The position numbers were made by a program, and so were the translations under genes. A stretch of DNA of 29,000 nt from Schoenoplectus triqueter (lineage: Eukaryota > Streptophyta > Magnoliopsida > Poales > Cyperaceae), in contig CAXKVV010001279.1 of the NCBI GenBank assembly GCA_964058805.1, positions 1 to 29,000 on the forward strand, given 5' to 3'. The notes below the pieces were generated by a model. It was not told the origin of the DNA and did no database searches. It saw nothing but the letters and a program-made list of their open reading frames with translations. Shown one piece after another: positions 1-9,800 of the stretch (positions are counted from its first letter, which is position 1; each line of letters starts with the position of its first letter).

Positions 1-93
1 AACTGCCAACTGGTAGTAAGGTCTTGGACATATTTTGATGAGGTGATATCTTTTGCTTATAATATGTCCAGTGCTGATAGAGAAGCTTTTTGA
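1..93 (+). CDS. probable 3' end of an upstream gene (partial, last 30 codons)
   Basis: Reading from base 1 there are 30 sense codons ending in TGA at 91-93. The residues look protein-like (containing SWTYFDEV and NMSSADREAF) rather than the low-complexity text of the flanking non-coding DNA. The following 600 bp is T-rich with no further convincing frame, as expected for a 3' UTR. I do not recognise the family, and the rest of the gene lies outside the window. It could also be a chance frame or include unspliced intron, so this is a moderate-to-low call. Confidence 0.4.
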   Translation, partial: NCQLVVRSWTYFDEVISFAYNMSSADREAF

Positions 94-750
94 CTGTCCT
101 CTATGCAGTCTGTTGGTCTATGTGAAAATTGAGAAATGATGTTACTTTTCAAAGATCACAATGTCTATCAGTAAATAACCTAGTAATACTTATATGCTCT
201 TTATTGAACTATTGGTCATGTTCTTTGAAGGGCTGTGTGGTCAGGAAGATGCAATGTTGGATGCCTACTTTTATCGATTTCATTCATCTACAAGTGTTGT
301 CCCTAGTGCTATCTTTGGCTTAATTCATTCTAGTATAATTGAGCCTTGTCAAGGCTCCAGTTTTGTTAGTTGTGCATGTATCTATGATGCTTGTTGCTTT
401 CTATTGGTTGTGTGAGATGATGAATGATGTTGGTATGATTTGTAGCAGTTGTTGGTATTGGTACTATTTGTTGGGTTTTGATAGCATTTAGAGTTGGTAG
501 TGCTTGCTTAACATAATAACAATGATGGAGTGAATGTTGAGATGTGACAATCTTCTTACTTTGATAAGAAGACTTATGTCGCTCGATGACGCCACTAATA
601 CGCTGAGTTCATAGATGTTTTACAAGTCTTTCATGTTTTTTGATTTAGTTTGTTTAGGGTGAAGTTTTTACTTGTTTTGGTTTCATGTTTTTGTGATGTT
701 AACAGTTTCATAGTAATGAAACAGTCAGTATTTTACCTCTTATAAAAAAA
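94..750 (+). other. probable 3' UTR / intergenic DNA
   Basis: T- and G-rich non-coding sequence after the stop at 91-93. Short open frames here (for example 129-323 and 194-415) begin at non-ATG or poorly placed codons and are low complexity. I see no transposon ends in it. It probably contains the 3' UTR and poly(A) region of the upstream gene. Confidence 0.35.
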
Positions 751-842
751 ATATCAGTTATAAGCAACGTGTAAAAAAGACATTTTTAATTCGAAAGCCG
801 CCATGAAAAAACCCGAATTCATAAACGGGCCGAAACAAACAC

Positions 843-848
843 AGCCCA
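843..848 (-). promoter_or_regulatory. site II-like element (TGGGCT) upstream of RPL9
   Basis: AGCCCA on the + strand (TGGGCT on the other) lies about 165 bp upstream of the RPL9 start, next to a GGGCC motif near 828. TGGGCY 'site II' motifs are known to be common in promoters of plant ribosomal-protein and organelle-biogenesis genes. The match is short and could be chance. Confidence 0.35.
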
Positions 849-1013
849 TTTCATAAATGCATGTTTTACATGTACCACCGCATTCGCGTTCGCGGACATG
901 AAAAGCGAGAGAGGATAAGATAAGAGGCTCAAAAAATAGCTGAAATAAGCGTCCATACTCTTCAATTGAAAACAGCATTGGAAGTACATTCTCGTGCTGA
1001 GCACAGAGAAGCA

Positions 1014-2677
1014 ATGGCGTCGTTGTCGTCTCTTGCATTGCGCACTCCGTGCGGGCTGGGCCAGTTCGTCGGAGCTGGGGACAGATTCGGTCGAATGAAC
1101 GCGAATCATCGGTCGCTGGGGTTGAGGATCCAAGCCAATAAGAGTGTGAAGAAGATTCGTGAGGTTCGCTACTCAATCCCCGCTCCACCCCCTCCCTCCT
1201 GGTACTAATTTCTCCGAGTGCTCCTTATTTGAATTCAGGTGGTTTTAAAAGAAGATATAGCGGGGCTAGGGAAAAGCGGAGAGCAAGTGAAGGTGAGAGC
1301 TGGTTATTTCCGCAATTATCTTCTTCCATATGGCAAAGCTGATCTCGTTTCAGCTCGCATGCTCAAGTACTGTTCTTCCCCTTTCTTCTGATATCCTTAC
1401 GTTATGTTTACGTAATTCTATTTTTTTAGTGAAGTTTGCCATTTGCACTTGTAAGTTTCGAGCTGAAGATTTAAATTGTTGAAATAACGGATGTTAGAAA
1501 AGTAGTTAATATGGTACTGTAATTGTCACACGACTCAGCTAAAGATTGTTTCATAAGAGAAGGTTTGGTCAATGATCTTGTTTTGGGTATGCAATTAAGT
1601 AATCAACTGAAAATGGCAAGTGATATATGAGCATTTTCAACCTGAATTACAAAATAGACCTGTTTAAATTAGAGTTACCTAAACAAAGGTTTTCGGGTGT
1701 GAGAGTCAAGAAACTATACCGAGGAAAGCGCAAGGGACAAAGAAGCTGAAAACTTGATTTCTCTTGCATCATAGTAACCTTCTCATATTGGTCAGGGAAA
1801 TGGAAATGGAGAGGCAGAGAATAGAAGCTGAGAAAATGCGTGTAAGTATATTTGTTACTTCTATGAAGGTTGTAAGTGCCAAAATTAAAAGAAAAGAAAA
1901 AGAAAAACAAAGCTGACAGTCTGAAAGCTGGTTGTTCCAAGTGAGTTTTGTGGTTAAGATTTTTTTTTAATATCACATCAAAGACTGCTCTTGAGTAGCT
2001 GTATTCATAAATCCAGTACAAGTTCTTATTAATAATGGTTTGAGCAGGTAAAGGAAGAGGCGGAACAACTGGCACTATTATTACAGGCTGTGAGCCCATT
2101 TAAGGTCAGACGAAAACCCTCACAAGGAAAACAAATTGCTGGAAGGTTAGCTCTTTGCAATATATTTTAATTCAATATTTGTAGATCTTAATGCTATGCT
2201 CTTCAATTTCCTGACAGTCCTTTATTCTTTACCTATTTTGAGCGAAATTAACTTCAAAAGTTTATTCCATGAAATCAGTATTATCGTCCTTTTAGTTGTT
2301 TATCTTCTTTCTTCAATCTCGAGTATTTTTTTCTTATCTATTTTCGATTTCTTTCAGTGTAACATCGCAAGATGTGGCTGACATCATAAGGGCTCAAATC
2401 AACAGGTATGCTTTCCCAGGGGGACTACAGAAAATTTTATAACTAGTGGAAAATATACTCCTCTTTCAGTACCTTACCAGTTATAGATTTGCAGCGTAAT
2501 AATGTTTGTTTGTGTTGTTTATTATTCACAAAGATCTTTTTAACCCTTTTTAATAGGGACATAGCAGAAAGCAATGTTACAGTTCCAGAAATCGCAGAAC
2601 TTGGGGATTACATGGTTGATATTAAACTTCATGAAGATGTCTCAACTCGAGTCAGATTGACCGTTTCACCAAGTTAA
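1014..2677 (+). CDS. RPL9: plastid 50S ribosomal protein bL9c, six exons
   Basis: Nucleus-encoded large-subunit protein of the chloroplast ribosome; bL9 binds 23S rRNA near the L1 stalk. Exons are 1014-1163, 1239-1366, 1796-1841, 2048-2145, 2358-2405 and 2557-2677. All introns are GT..AG and phases join exactly to give 591 nt, or 196 aa, the usual length for the plastid form. The first ~40 residues are rich in Ser, Ala, Leu and Arg, as in a transit peptide. Residues 60-87 fit the L9 signature: GxxG, then V, then GYxxNYL, then GxA and S. An acidic/basic linker helix ([17 protein letters not shown]) and a C-terminal globular domain ending LTVSPS follow. The ATG at 1014 is chosen because the longer open frame begins only at TTG. 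Similarity is to plastid rather than mitochondrial L9. Confidence 0.93.
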
Positions 2678-3010
2678 CTCTTTTGATGCAAAAACAGCTC
2701 AACTTGTTTCAGAAAAGGCAAGTATTCATCGCGATTTCTCGTTTGTTGTACAATCCTTCCAAAGATCAAAAGGAGAAACCGGGGTATTGTACCATAGATA
2801 CTAGCTGAAGACAGGTTCTAAACATTACTTTCCGATGAAAAATAATGCTCAATCTTATTATACTAAAACACAACGACATTGTTTGAGAGAATAAGTGATG
2901 AATAAATTTTGAAGGGTAAATTGTAATAAAATCACTTTCGACTGCTATTTTAAAAAACTTTTATCTACAAAGATCCGTTCCCCACAATTCTCTCTCTATA
3001 TATATATGAG
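2678..3010 (+). other. RPL9 3' UTR and intergenic DNA
   Basis: Non-coding sequence after the TAA. It contains AATAAA-like signals (for example near 2900) and ends in a (CT)n(TA)n tract at 2992-3009 that begins the next repeat. No gene seen. Confidence 0.4.
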
Positions 3011-3836
3011 AAGTAAAATTAATATACTCTTAGGATCACGGAATTTGAAAACGGAATTTGAAAACGTATCTAAATATCTCTAAAATTTGATTTATATTTA
3101 TGTATTTTAATAATTTTTTTATATCAAAATCTTATGATATATAATTTTTTTAATTTTAGAGTTTTTTAAGTGCTCGTCTTGTTTTAGATTTTTTAAAATG
3201 GCAAGATATAATTTTGATTTATGTATTTTAATAAATTTGTTATATCAAAATCTTATAATATATATATATTTTTTTTATTTTTAGAGTTTTTTAAGTGCTC
3301 GTCTTTTTTTAGATTTTTTAAAATGGTTTATTTTCATATGCAAAGATTGATTATTTTATTATTTTTTAGATTCATCTTCAAAAATATGAAATAAATACTT
3401 ATGAAAGTCAAAAAATAGTAAAATTTTAGTATCTTAAATTCAAAAAAATTTGATGTAAAGGATTTATTAAGAGATGTGAAAAAATTATTAAGAGAGAAAA
3501 TAAAATTTAGAGATGATTAGATATATTTTTGAGCTAAGAGTGATTAGATATATTTTTGAGCTAAGAGCATAGAGAGACTTAATACCCTAAATAATTTATT
3601 AAGGGATGTAAAAAATTTATTAAGAGAAAAATTAAAATTTAGAGATGATTAGATATATTTTTGAGTTAAGAACACATAGTGACTTAATACTTTAATACGG
3701 ATATATTTTTGAGTTAAAGACTTAATACGGATATATTTTTGAGTTAAAGAGCACAGAGTGACTTAATACCCTAAAGTGACTTGATACCCTAAAGGAGAGG
3801 CTTAGTTTTACTCTATATGGAGTCTTATATATAGAG
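3010..3836. repeat. degenerate foldback-type element with internal tandem duplications
   Basis: Bounded by TA/GA tracts (TATATATATGAGA at ~2999; TATATATAGAGAGAG at ~3828). Degenerate inverted ends share AGTAAAAYTAA. The left half holds two ~115-bp copies (about 3090-3205 and 3210-3325), each with ATATCAAAATCTTAT and AGAGTTTTTTAAGTGCTCGTC. The right half has two larger copies (from ~3460 and ~3597) of a segment ending ATTAGATATATTTTTGAG. Inside these are a 27-bp doublet at ~3517-3570 and a 30-bp doublet at ~3690-3750. The core resembles the arms of the 16.1-kb foldback element. No coding capacity. Confidence 0.6.
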
Positions 3837-4063
3837 AGAGTTAAGAGTTAGATTATAATGCTTTATATAGAGAGAGAAAGGGAAAGGGGTTATGGTGCTA
3901 GAGGGAAAAAAAGAAAAGAAAAGAATGGAACCTCTGATTCACACACTTTTTTAAGTCCATTACAATTGCTCAAATTTAAATAACACTTCTTTCTCAAACC
4001 TACAAACTCGAATTTGAAGACCTATATTTTATAGCAGTGTCATAAAATAAAAACGAAAACATT

Positions 4064-4434
4064 TTACATGCCAAGTTGTTTCTTCTTGGCCTCAGCTTCA
4101 TCGGTTGCTTCTACCTGTGCCTTAGCCGTCTGCATGTCAGCCTCGCTCGCTTCCTTCTCATTTCTTGCTTTCACCTTCTTTACCTGTACATCCATCAAAA
4201 AATGGGCAAAAGAAAATAAAATATTGTGCCTGCGTGTGTGTGTGAGAGAGATTACTTGACAGCCGCTGCCAAGGTTTCAGAGAGAGAAAGAGAGAGAGAG
4301 AGAGAGAGTACTACCTGGCCTATGATGGATGCTTTGATGTACTCCCATCCTTCTTGAACGGATGCCCCAAAAGCAGCGCTTCGATTTCTTAGCTTAGAGA
4401 GAAACCCCTCGTCGCTCCCATTTCCTTCTTCCAT
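4064..4434 (-). CDS. small charged protein, 79 aa, two exons, unknown function
   Basis: Exon 1 is 4434-4315 (40 codons) and exon 2 is 4183-4064 (39 codons plus TAA), with a GT..AG intron of 131 bp that carries a (GA)n tract. I chose the ATG at 4434; an upstream TTG in the same frame is not a plant start. The N-terminal half is MEEGNGSDEGFLSKLRNRS followed by an amphipathic stretch with EGWEYIKASIIGQ. The C-terminal half is a Lys/Glu/Ala-rich helix (KVKARNEKEASEADMQ through EAEAKKKQL), probably coiled coil. There is no signal peptide or transmembrane span. The splice sites, lack of low complexity in exon 1 and TGGGCT motifs upstream argue for a real gene. The pattern is like small conserved plant proteins, but I cannot name the family. 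Confidence 0.7.
4276..4309. repeat. (GA)n microsatellite in the intron of the 79-aa gene
   Basis: A nearly pure AG dinucleotide run, interrupted once by AAAG, lies just inside the donor side of the minus-strand intron. On the coding strand it reads as a CT tract. Confidence 0.85.
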
Positions 4435-4685
4435 ACACAACTTTTTATATTTTGCCCCGTTTGAAGCGCTCCTTTGTTTCTGGGTACAAGCACAACTTCA
4501 GAAGGTAAAATCTCTCTCGAGTTCGTAATGTTCCAGAGAAGACGAGACTTTTCAATGGAGACGCATAATGGATCGGTGTCGTTCTGGACGCGTGGCCTGC
4601 TGTGCTGCCAACAAGCCACGTCGAACCCTGTGAGGTATAAATTGTTTATCCGCCTTTGGAAAGTTGCTATTTTAGGTATGTTTAT

Positions 4686-4716
4686 TGGGCTTAGATTTTA
4701 TAGCTCCAAAAGCCCA
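4686..4716. promoter_or_regulatory. pair of site II-like elements upstream of the 79-aa gene
   Basis: TGGGCT at 4686-4691 and AGCCCA at 4711-4716 form an inverted pair about 250-280 bp upstream of the minus-strand start at 4434. Paired TGGGCY elements are typical of plant promoters for translation and organelle genes. Function is inferred from motif and position only. Confidence 0.35.
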
Positions 4717-4734
4717 ACCAAAAGCAACCCATGA

Positions 4735-5228
4735 TTACTGTGGTATGCCGGTACAAGAACTCTCCAAAAGATAATATTGTGAATTAAATTTTAAAAATTA
4801 TCGGATTGATAAACGTCTAAAGTGATATAATTTAGGAGTAATATATTTAGAATGATAAATCTTTCTATTTTAGTTTATATTTGTTCGTAATTTTTTTTTG
4901 AGTAAAGATGAGCGTCTAAGTTATTTAACTTTTGAATGTTCATAAAAGATCTCCATCTAATTTTTGAACTTACGACCTCCACACAAAGGATATTATCTTT
5001 TGCGTCTCTTCATGATTTTAAACCATTTGATCTTATACTAAATAAAATAGATGATTTATAAAGTTAATATGAAAATAAATCATTCATCAAATAGATCATC
5101 AGTTTCTAACGATTTGATTTTTTTCATTTGAAGTTGATGATTATCAGGGAGCATATATATGATTTTGATCGGGAAAAATAATCAGATTATAATAATTTAT
5201 TGAATTCAAATTGCTAATTGAATACTAA
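4735..5228. other. AT-rich intergenic DNA, probable old repeat remnants
   Basis: No gene. It contains AACTTACGACCTCCAC near 4970, which looks like a remnant of a dispersed plant repeat. Its last ~70 bp (5161-5228) is half of a sequence repeated at 6922-7040. Confidence 0.4.
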
Positions 5229-5523
5229 GAGCATCCGCATCTTTGAACTGATATTGAAATTACAATTTGGACACGTCATAGCAAAATAGAGAATTGCAAT
5301 CAGAATTAGAAACAAACGACATCGTTGAAAATTGCTCAATGGCATTTTCATAATTAACTTACTTTCTTTTTTTGTCTGTATCACCGATCAGTTTTTGTTC
5401 TTCCACTGCTGATATGATTTCTCAAAGTAATTGACAATTTTTCAAAATTTTGTATACTCTTTATATTGTTGAAATTAAAATGATAGTTGTGAAACAAAAT
5501 TTGACAGAGCGACGCTGATGCTC
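5229..5523. mobile_element. Tourist/Harbinger-like MITE (295 bp)
   Basis: Terminal inverted repeats GAGCATCCGC (left) and, read from the right end inward, GAGCATCAGC. It is flanked by TAA at 5226-5228 and 5524-5526. A diverged copy of the flanking sequence at 6922-7040 has a single TAA at the matching point (7003-7005), so both ends are supported by an empty site. No coding capacity. TIR plus a 3-bp TAA duplication is typical of PIF/Harbinger-derived MITEs. Confidence 0.75.
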
Positions 5524-5575
5524 TAAATAAAAAAAATCAATAATTTAATACATTCAAGGAATAACATTAGTAAGA

Positions 5576-6921
5576 ATTTGACCCAAAAATATTATTTTCA
5601 AAATCCATGATGGAGCTGACCCCTTGGATACATGTACATCCCCCCTATCATTGTGGTACCACTATAGTAGTTAAATTCACGCATCATCTTGATGGGTTTA
5701 AATTCTTAGTAGCTTTACTCTTGTTCTCCTTTTAAAATTCCAGATCAGAACAGTAAGAAGAATGTAAAGCAAATGCTTTCAAGGTGTTTAAATATTGAGG
5801 GATTAATCAGTCAAAAGGGAAAGGAGAAGATATGAAGAATCAAAGCCACCTCATTAGCTATGGAATGTCCTTTTGGTTAAATTATAAAAAATGTTTCTCT
5901 TTATCTTTAGAAAAGAATATGGACGGTAGTATTCTTTCTTCAGTCATTATTTATGCTAGCATGTACCAATTTTTTTCTTCGATCACAATTTTCTAGCTTG
6001 CTTCTTTTTCTTTTTCTTTTCTTTTTTCTTTTTTGAATTTCGGAGCAAGCTTAATTTCTAAACGACAGAACTGTTGTACGATTTCTGTCAGTTCCTAGAT
6101 AGTAGATCAAGACTGGACGGTCTAGATGAAGACTTTTATTTGTTTATCTATGTATTAATTATTACTACTTTTTAGAGCAGACTTTAATTAAACATAAGCT
6201 AGCAGTTTACCCAACATGCATACATAAAAAAAATTAATAAATAATGACGACATATAATCCTAGACCTAGACAGATTGACAGAAATAATTAAAGCTACAAA
6301 GAATCCGAAATAGCACATGTTTCATGCAATAACGTGCTGTGCAATGTCATATGAGTATATGACACAAAAAAATCATTTGCTTTTCCATTCTTGTCGTGGT
6401 TTTAATTTATGGAAAGAAGATTTTGTTGATAAAAGAAATGATTATTAACCATACTGATTTTAGCTGTTAGGTAACTAAGCTTTTTAGTCTAATCAGTAAA
6501 AACAATTTTAGAAATAGCTAGCCCACCTTTCTTTTGGATTTCATCCGGAGGTCACCAAAAACACATATTATTACATCATAGTTCGTAGTTGTAGTTTACT
6601 TTATTATGTAGCATTACAAATTATATATGAGTCGTCCGCATTAATGTTCTAATTATGAAAATACAAATGGATATACTGGTTATAATGTCTCCATTATTTA
6701 GATGTATATAACACATATAATAGTTTCGTGAGATGTCGTATGTCCGAAATTTGAATGAAGTCCTTTAAAAATATTTAAAGTGATGTGACTTAGGTCAATT
6801 TTTATCTAAAGAAAAAAGCATGTGTAGTAGTTCTCTTGATATACACGTATTTTGAGGCATGAGAGAGGGAATAAATATATAATTGTTATATAAATGTAAG
6901 TATTTTTATGTGCGGATGCAA
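5576..6921. other. AT-rich intergenic DNA without a recognisable gene
   Basis: No supported coding region on either strand. Notable only for a polypyrimidine tract (CTTCTTTTTC...) at about 6000-6036. I found no transposon ends here. Confidence 0.4.
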
Positions 6922-7094
6922 GATTTTGATTAGGACCAGCCGAGGGTCATTAATCAGTTTATAATAGTTAATTGAGTTTAAATTTATTAATTAATCAGAT
7001 ATTAAATGAAAAAATAATAATTTAACACACATTCTTACCTAATAAAATATATCAAATTAATATTTTTTTTTACATATTAAAGTTATTAAAGTTA

Positions 7095-8481
7095 GGGGAT
7101 TATATTCTTGCCACTTCAAAATCTTTAAATTAGAATACCACTACAAATATAATTCTTAGATAAATGCCACTCAAAACCCACTTAGTTTAGATAAATGCCC
7201 CAATTTCTATATAAACATCTCTCAAATACAATAATTTTATGTATTGTCAAAACTGTCCTTGTTATTTTCTGAAACTCTCTTTCTTCAATCTCATTCGATC
7301 TCATCTGTGACAGAATGACTAAACCCTATCATATTCCTACTTCTCCAGTTATCAACCCAGTCTGCCGCTAGTTCTCAGCCGGTTCACCGTCAGTTCGCCG
7401 CCAGGCCGCCACCAATCTGTCAGGTGCTATTCTCAGCATCGTAAAATTTTGCATCTTCTCATTGACTATTTATTATCTTCCCGCTAGTGTTGTACAATTT
7501 CTCATTGACAACCAATTTTGATTTAAAATGATACATATTACAAATGTCTAAGCATAATTGTAAATTATTCCCAGCATATCATAACATGCATCCTGATTTA
7601 AAACGATGCAATTCTTGAAAAGTGAAATTTGTTTTTCATTACTTGACAGTCAGAAAAATGAATTTTGTTTTTTTTATTACAAGCTTACTTACATCCACTA
7701 TATAGAGAAAAATAAATAGATATTGACACTATTACTTTGCCATCAAGTCCTAGCGCACAATATTTCTCCTTTGGATTTGCAATTAGAACACCTTTTTTTT
7801 TTTTACTTTATCTCGTCTTTTATTTATCTAATTAACTGCCTAAAGTGTGAATTCATCCTTGAAAAAGTCGAAGAAAAGAAATTTTTTGTCAATTCAAATT
7901 ACCTCGAACTGATGATTACTTCCAATCGCAAAAAAAATAGGAACAAAAGGAAAGATAATTACTGATGTTTACCTCCAATCGGATGCAATCATAGTAAATA
8001 AAAATACACACAATAATAGCTAGTACTGCACTATTGTTGCAGACCAATACTGCAATTTATCGATACTGGTACGCAATAGTGTATTAGTACAAGTACTGCT
8101 AATTACCGCTGCGCTACTTACAATTTTATAATTTCGGCATTTATAAAATATCCTTCACGAATTTGCTTTTGATTGACTCTCAAGTCTCATCACTTGGCCT
8201 CCGCAATTTGGGCACCCCATGTTTGGTAACCTATTGTCGCTTGCCTGGGCAGCGCTTTCAGATACTGCTATGCTATCGCCTGGTCTCACTACACGATGAA
8301 TGGACATAGAAGACATCGTCAATTCTTACAAATCAAATTTTAATAAAATTATACAGTAATTAAGAAATAAGGGTATTTTTCTAAATTAAATGAAATTTGA
8401 ATGACATTTATCTAAGAGTTACATTTGTACTGTCATTTTTCTAATTTAAAGGTTTTGAAGTGGTAAGAATCTAATTCCCCC
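7095..8481. mobile_element. 1387-bp element with ~110-bp terminal inverted repeats and gene-like filler
   Basis: The left end reads GGGGATTATATTCTTGCCAC; the right end read inward is GGGGGAATTAGATTCTTACC. Both continue with ACTTCAAAA(T/C)CTTTAAATTAG and stay similar for about 110 bp. TTA lies outside each end (7092-7094 and 8482-8484), a possible 3-bp target duplication as in PIF/Harbinger. No transposase is encoded. The interior has two GC-richer patches, about 7310-7440 and 8155-8316, unlike the AT-rich surroundings, suggesting captured host sequence. Superfamily assignment is uncertain because a 3-bp duplication is weak evidence. Confidence 0.75.
8155..8316 (-). CDS. 53-codon ORF with a CPxCGG knuckle inside the 1387-bp element
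   Basis: From an ATG at 8316 to a TGA at 8155-8157 there are 53 codons. They include RPGDSIAVSESAAQ and then GCPNCGGQVMRLES. The C-P-N-C-G-G pattern resembles one half of a zinc ribbon; no second Cys pair follows before the stop, so if it is a domain it is incomplete. Base composition is clearly higher in G+C than the flanks. It may be a captured exon fragment. There is no evidence that it is expressed. Confidence 0.3.
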   Translation of the reverse strand: MSSMSIHRVVRPGDSIAVSESAAQASDNRLPNMGCPNCGGQVMRLESQSKANS

Positions 8482-8484
8482 TTA

Positions 8485-9360
8485 AAAATAACAACAAAAT
8501 AAAGTTCAAAATAATAGATAATCAAATCAATGCTACGACTTCATATTTTAAAATCTTTGCATAATTCTTTTATTAATTATCCATAGCATTAAATATTTTT
8601 TCTCAATAAAAATAATCAAACAATTAGAGAATCAAATTAGCAAAAATTTATGCCAGAAACATTATTTTTTTAAAATCTAATGAGCTAATATAAGTATACA
8701 AATCAAATCAAGTAATTTAATAAACGAACCGCTGATTCAGTTCGTTCAATGTGTTTATATTAAAAAAACTTATAAAATATCGATTTATAATTTTTGAAAA
8801 TTGTTTCCTATTTTAAGAATTTTGAATGTAAAAAATTGACATTCTACGCCAAAAATTATATATGGTCATTTTAGTATTAACATTTTTTAAGATGACCAAA
8901 TGATCAATCTAAGTGTTTGAAAGATATTTGTATCCTCAGTTTTGAAGATTCTATTACAAATGGAAGAAACTATTTTTTTTGAAATTTGACAGATAGCCAC
9001 AATTTTAATAGCAAAAAATTTTATTGGATCGACTTAATTCGGTCATATCGAAAGATTTCGAAAAATAAATTTTGACTTCTCTTTATCTCCATAGATCTTG
9101 CCGGAATGCTTGAATCGAATATTTCAACGTCATTATCGTAATAACAGTTATCATAGTATTAATGTCAGCTTAATTATTTTTTTCTGGAACTGTCAATTTA
9201 AATGGACGGTTTCAAGAGCAGCACCAAATTACCAGTACCTGCGCAGCCCTCAAGAAAATCTTGGCACTAGAAAAAATAATTAAAAATCAAATCAATAATT
9301 AAGAGAGGCAATCAAGTCAAAACCGCGGAATTTAATTGTTTCACTGGACAATATTGATTG
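8485..9360. other. AT-rich intergenic DNA upstream of the LINE insertion
   Basis: No supported gene and no clear element ends. A short frame at 9098-9283 starts at a non-ATG codon and has no family resemblance. Confidence 0.4.
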
Positions 9361-9377
9361 ACCCCGTAGATAAACAA
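9361..9377. repeat. target-site duplication of the LINE (left copy)
   Basis: ACCCCGTAGATAAACAA here matches 14165-14181 exactly over 17 bp. The two copies bracket the minus-strand RTE LINE. This copy directly follows the LINE's (TTG)n tail on the minus strand. Confidence 0.9.
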
Positions 9378-9800
9378 CAACAACAACAAAGCCTTTAATC
9401 TCAAATAAATTGGGTAGGCTAGAAATGAAACCCAATCGGAAAATATAAGATCAAATATCTCAAATATCAGTGATAAAAATGAATATGATGGAAGAAAATA
9501 AATAAATAAATAAATAAATAAAATAATAATAATAATAATAATATATAAATAAAGATGATAATGATAATATGTTAATAATTATAGCAATAATAACAATAAT
9601 AATAATAATAGTACAATAAACCTCTATTATAAAATCTATTTCTAAATCCTAAAATCCTATTTTAAAACCTAATTCTAAATTCTAAATCATATCTAAACCT
9701 CTATTTCTGAAATCTATTTCTAAATTCTAAATCCTAAAATCTTAAAAAAAATCTAAAAATATGAAGTCTATAACTCTACTATTAGACTCTAACTCCTAAA
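9378..9800 (-). repeat. LINE 3' UTR with expanded microsatellites and minisatellite
   Basis: Between the LINE stop (9801) and the conserved 3' end (about 9378-9440, GGCTTTGTTGTTG on the minus strand) lies low-complexity DNA. There are (AAAT)n then (AAT)n runs at about 9497-9545, further AAT-rich sequence to 9610, and an irregular repeat of TCTATTTCTAAATYCTAAAT-type units at about 9620-9760. Confidence 0.7.

Larger units (their letters stand above)
5161..7045. repeat. diverged direct repeat pair: 5161-5575 (MITE-split) and 6922-7045
   Basis: Both copies run GATTTTGAT(C/T)..., then AATCAG(A/T)TTATAATA, then a TTGA/TTAAT-rich stretch, then TAA, then AATAATTTAA(T/C)A. The first copy is broken by the MITE at 5229-5523. 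Identity by eye is roughly 70 percent. The repeat family is unknown. Confidence 0.55.

Noticed and set aside
754..1188. 144-codon minus-strand frame across the RPL9 promoter and first exon
   Set aside because: It is antisense to the real first exon of RPL9 and has no recognisable protein pattern.
966..1208. RPL9 read as a single 80-aa ORF starting at 966
   Set aside because: The first codon is TTG and the last residues are intron; the ATG at 1014 and a donor at 1164 give a perfect join to the L9 domain.
1647..2099. 150-codon minus-strand frame
   Set aside because: It overlaps RPL9 exons 3 and 4 and introns on the opposite strand and includes homopolymer runs.
4389..4734. Overlapping frames on both strands upstream of the 79-aa gene
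   Set aside because: They are incompatible with the spliced minus-strand gene and show no family features.
9378..9391. (CAA)n as an independent microsatellite
   Set aside because: It is the (TTG)n tail of the LINE on the minus strand, directly abutting the target duplication.
9620..9760. Telomere-like repeat
   Set aside because: Units such as TCTAAATCCTAAAATC do not match the plant telomere motif TTTAGGG or its complement in any regular phase.
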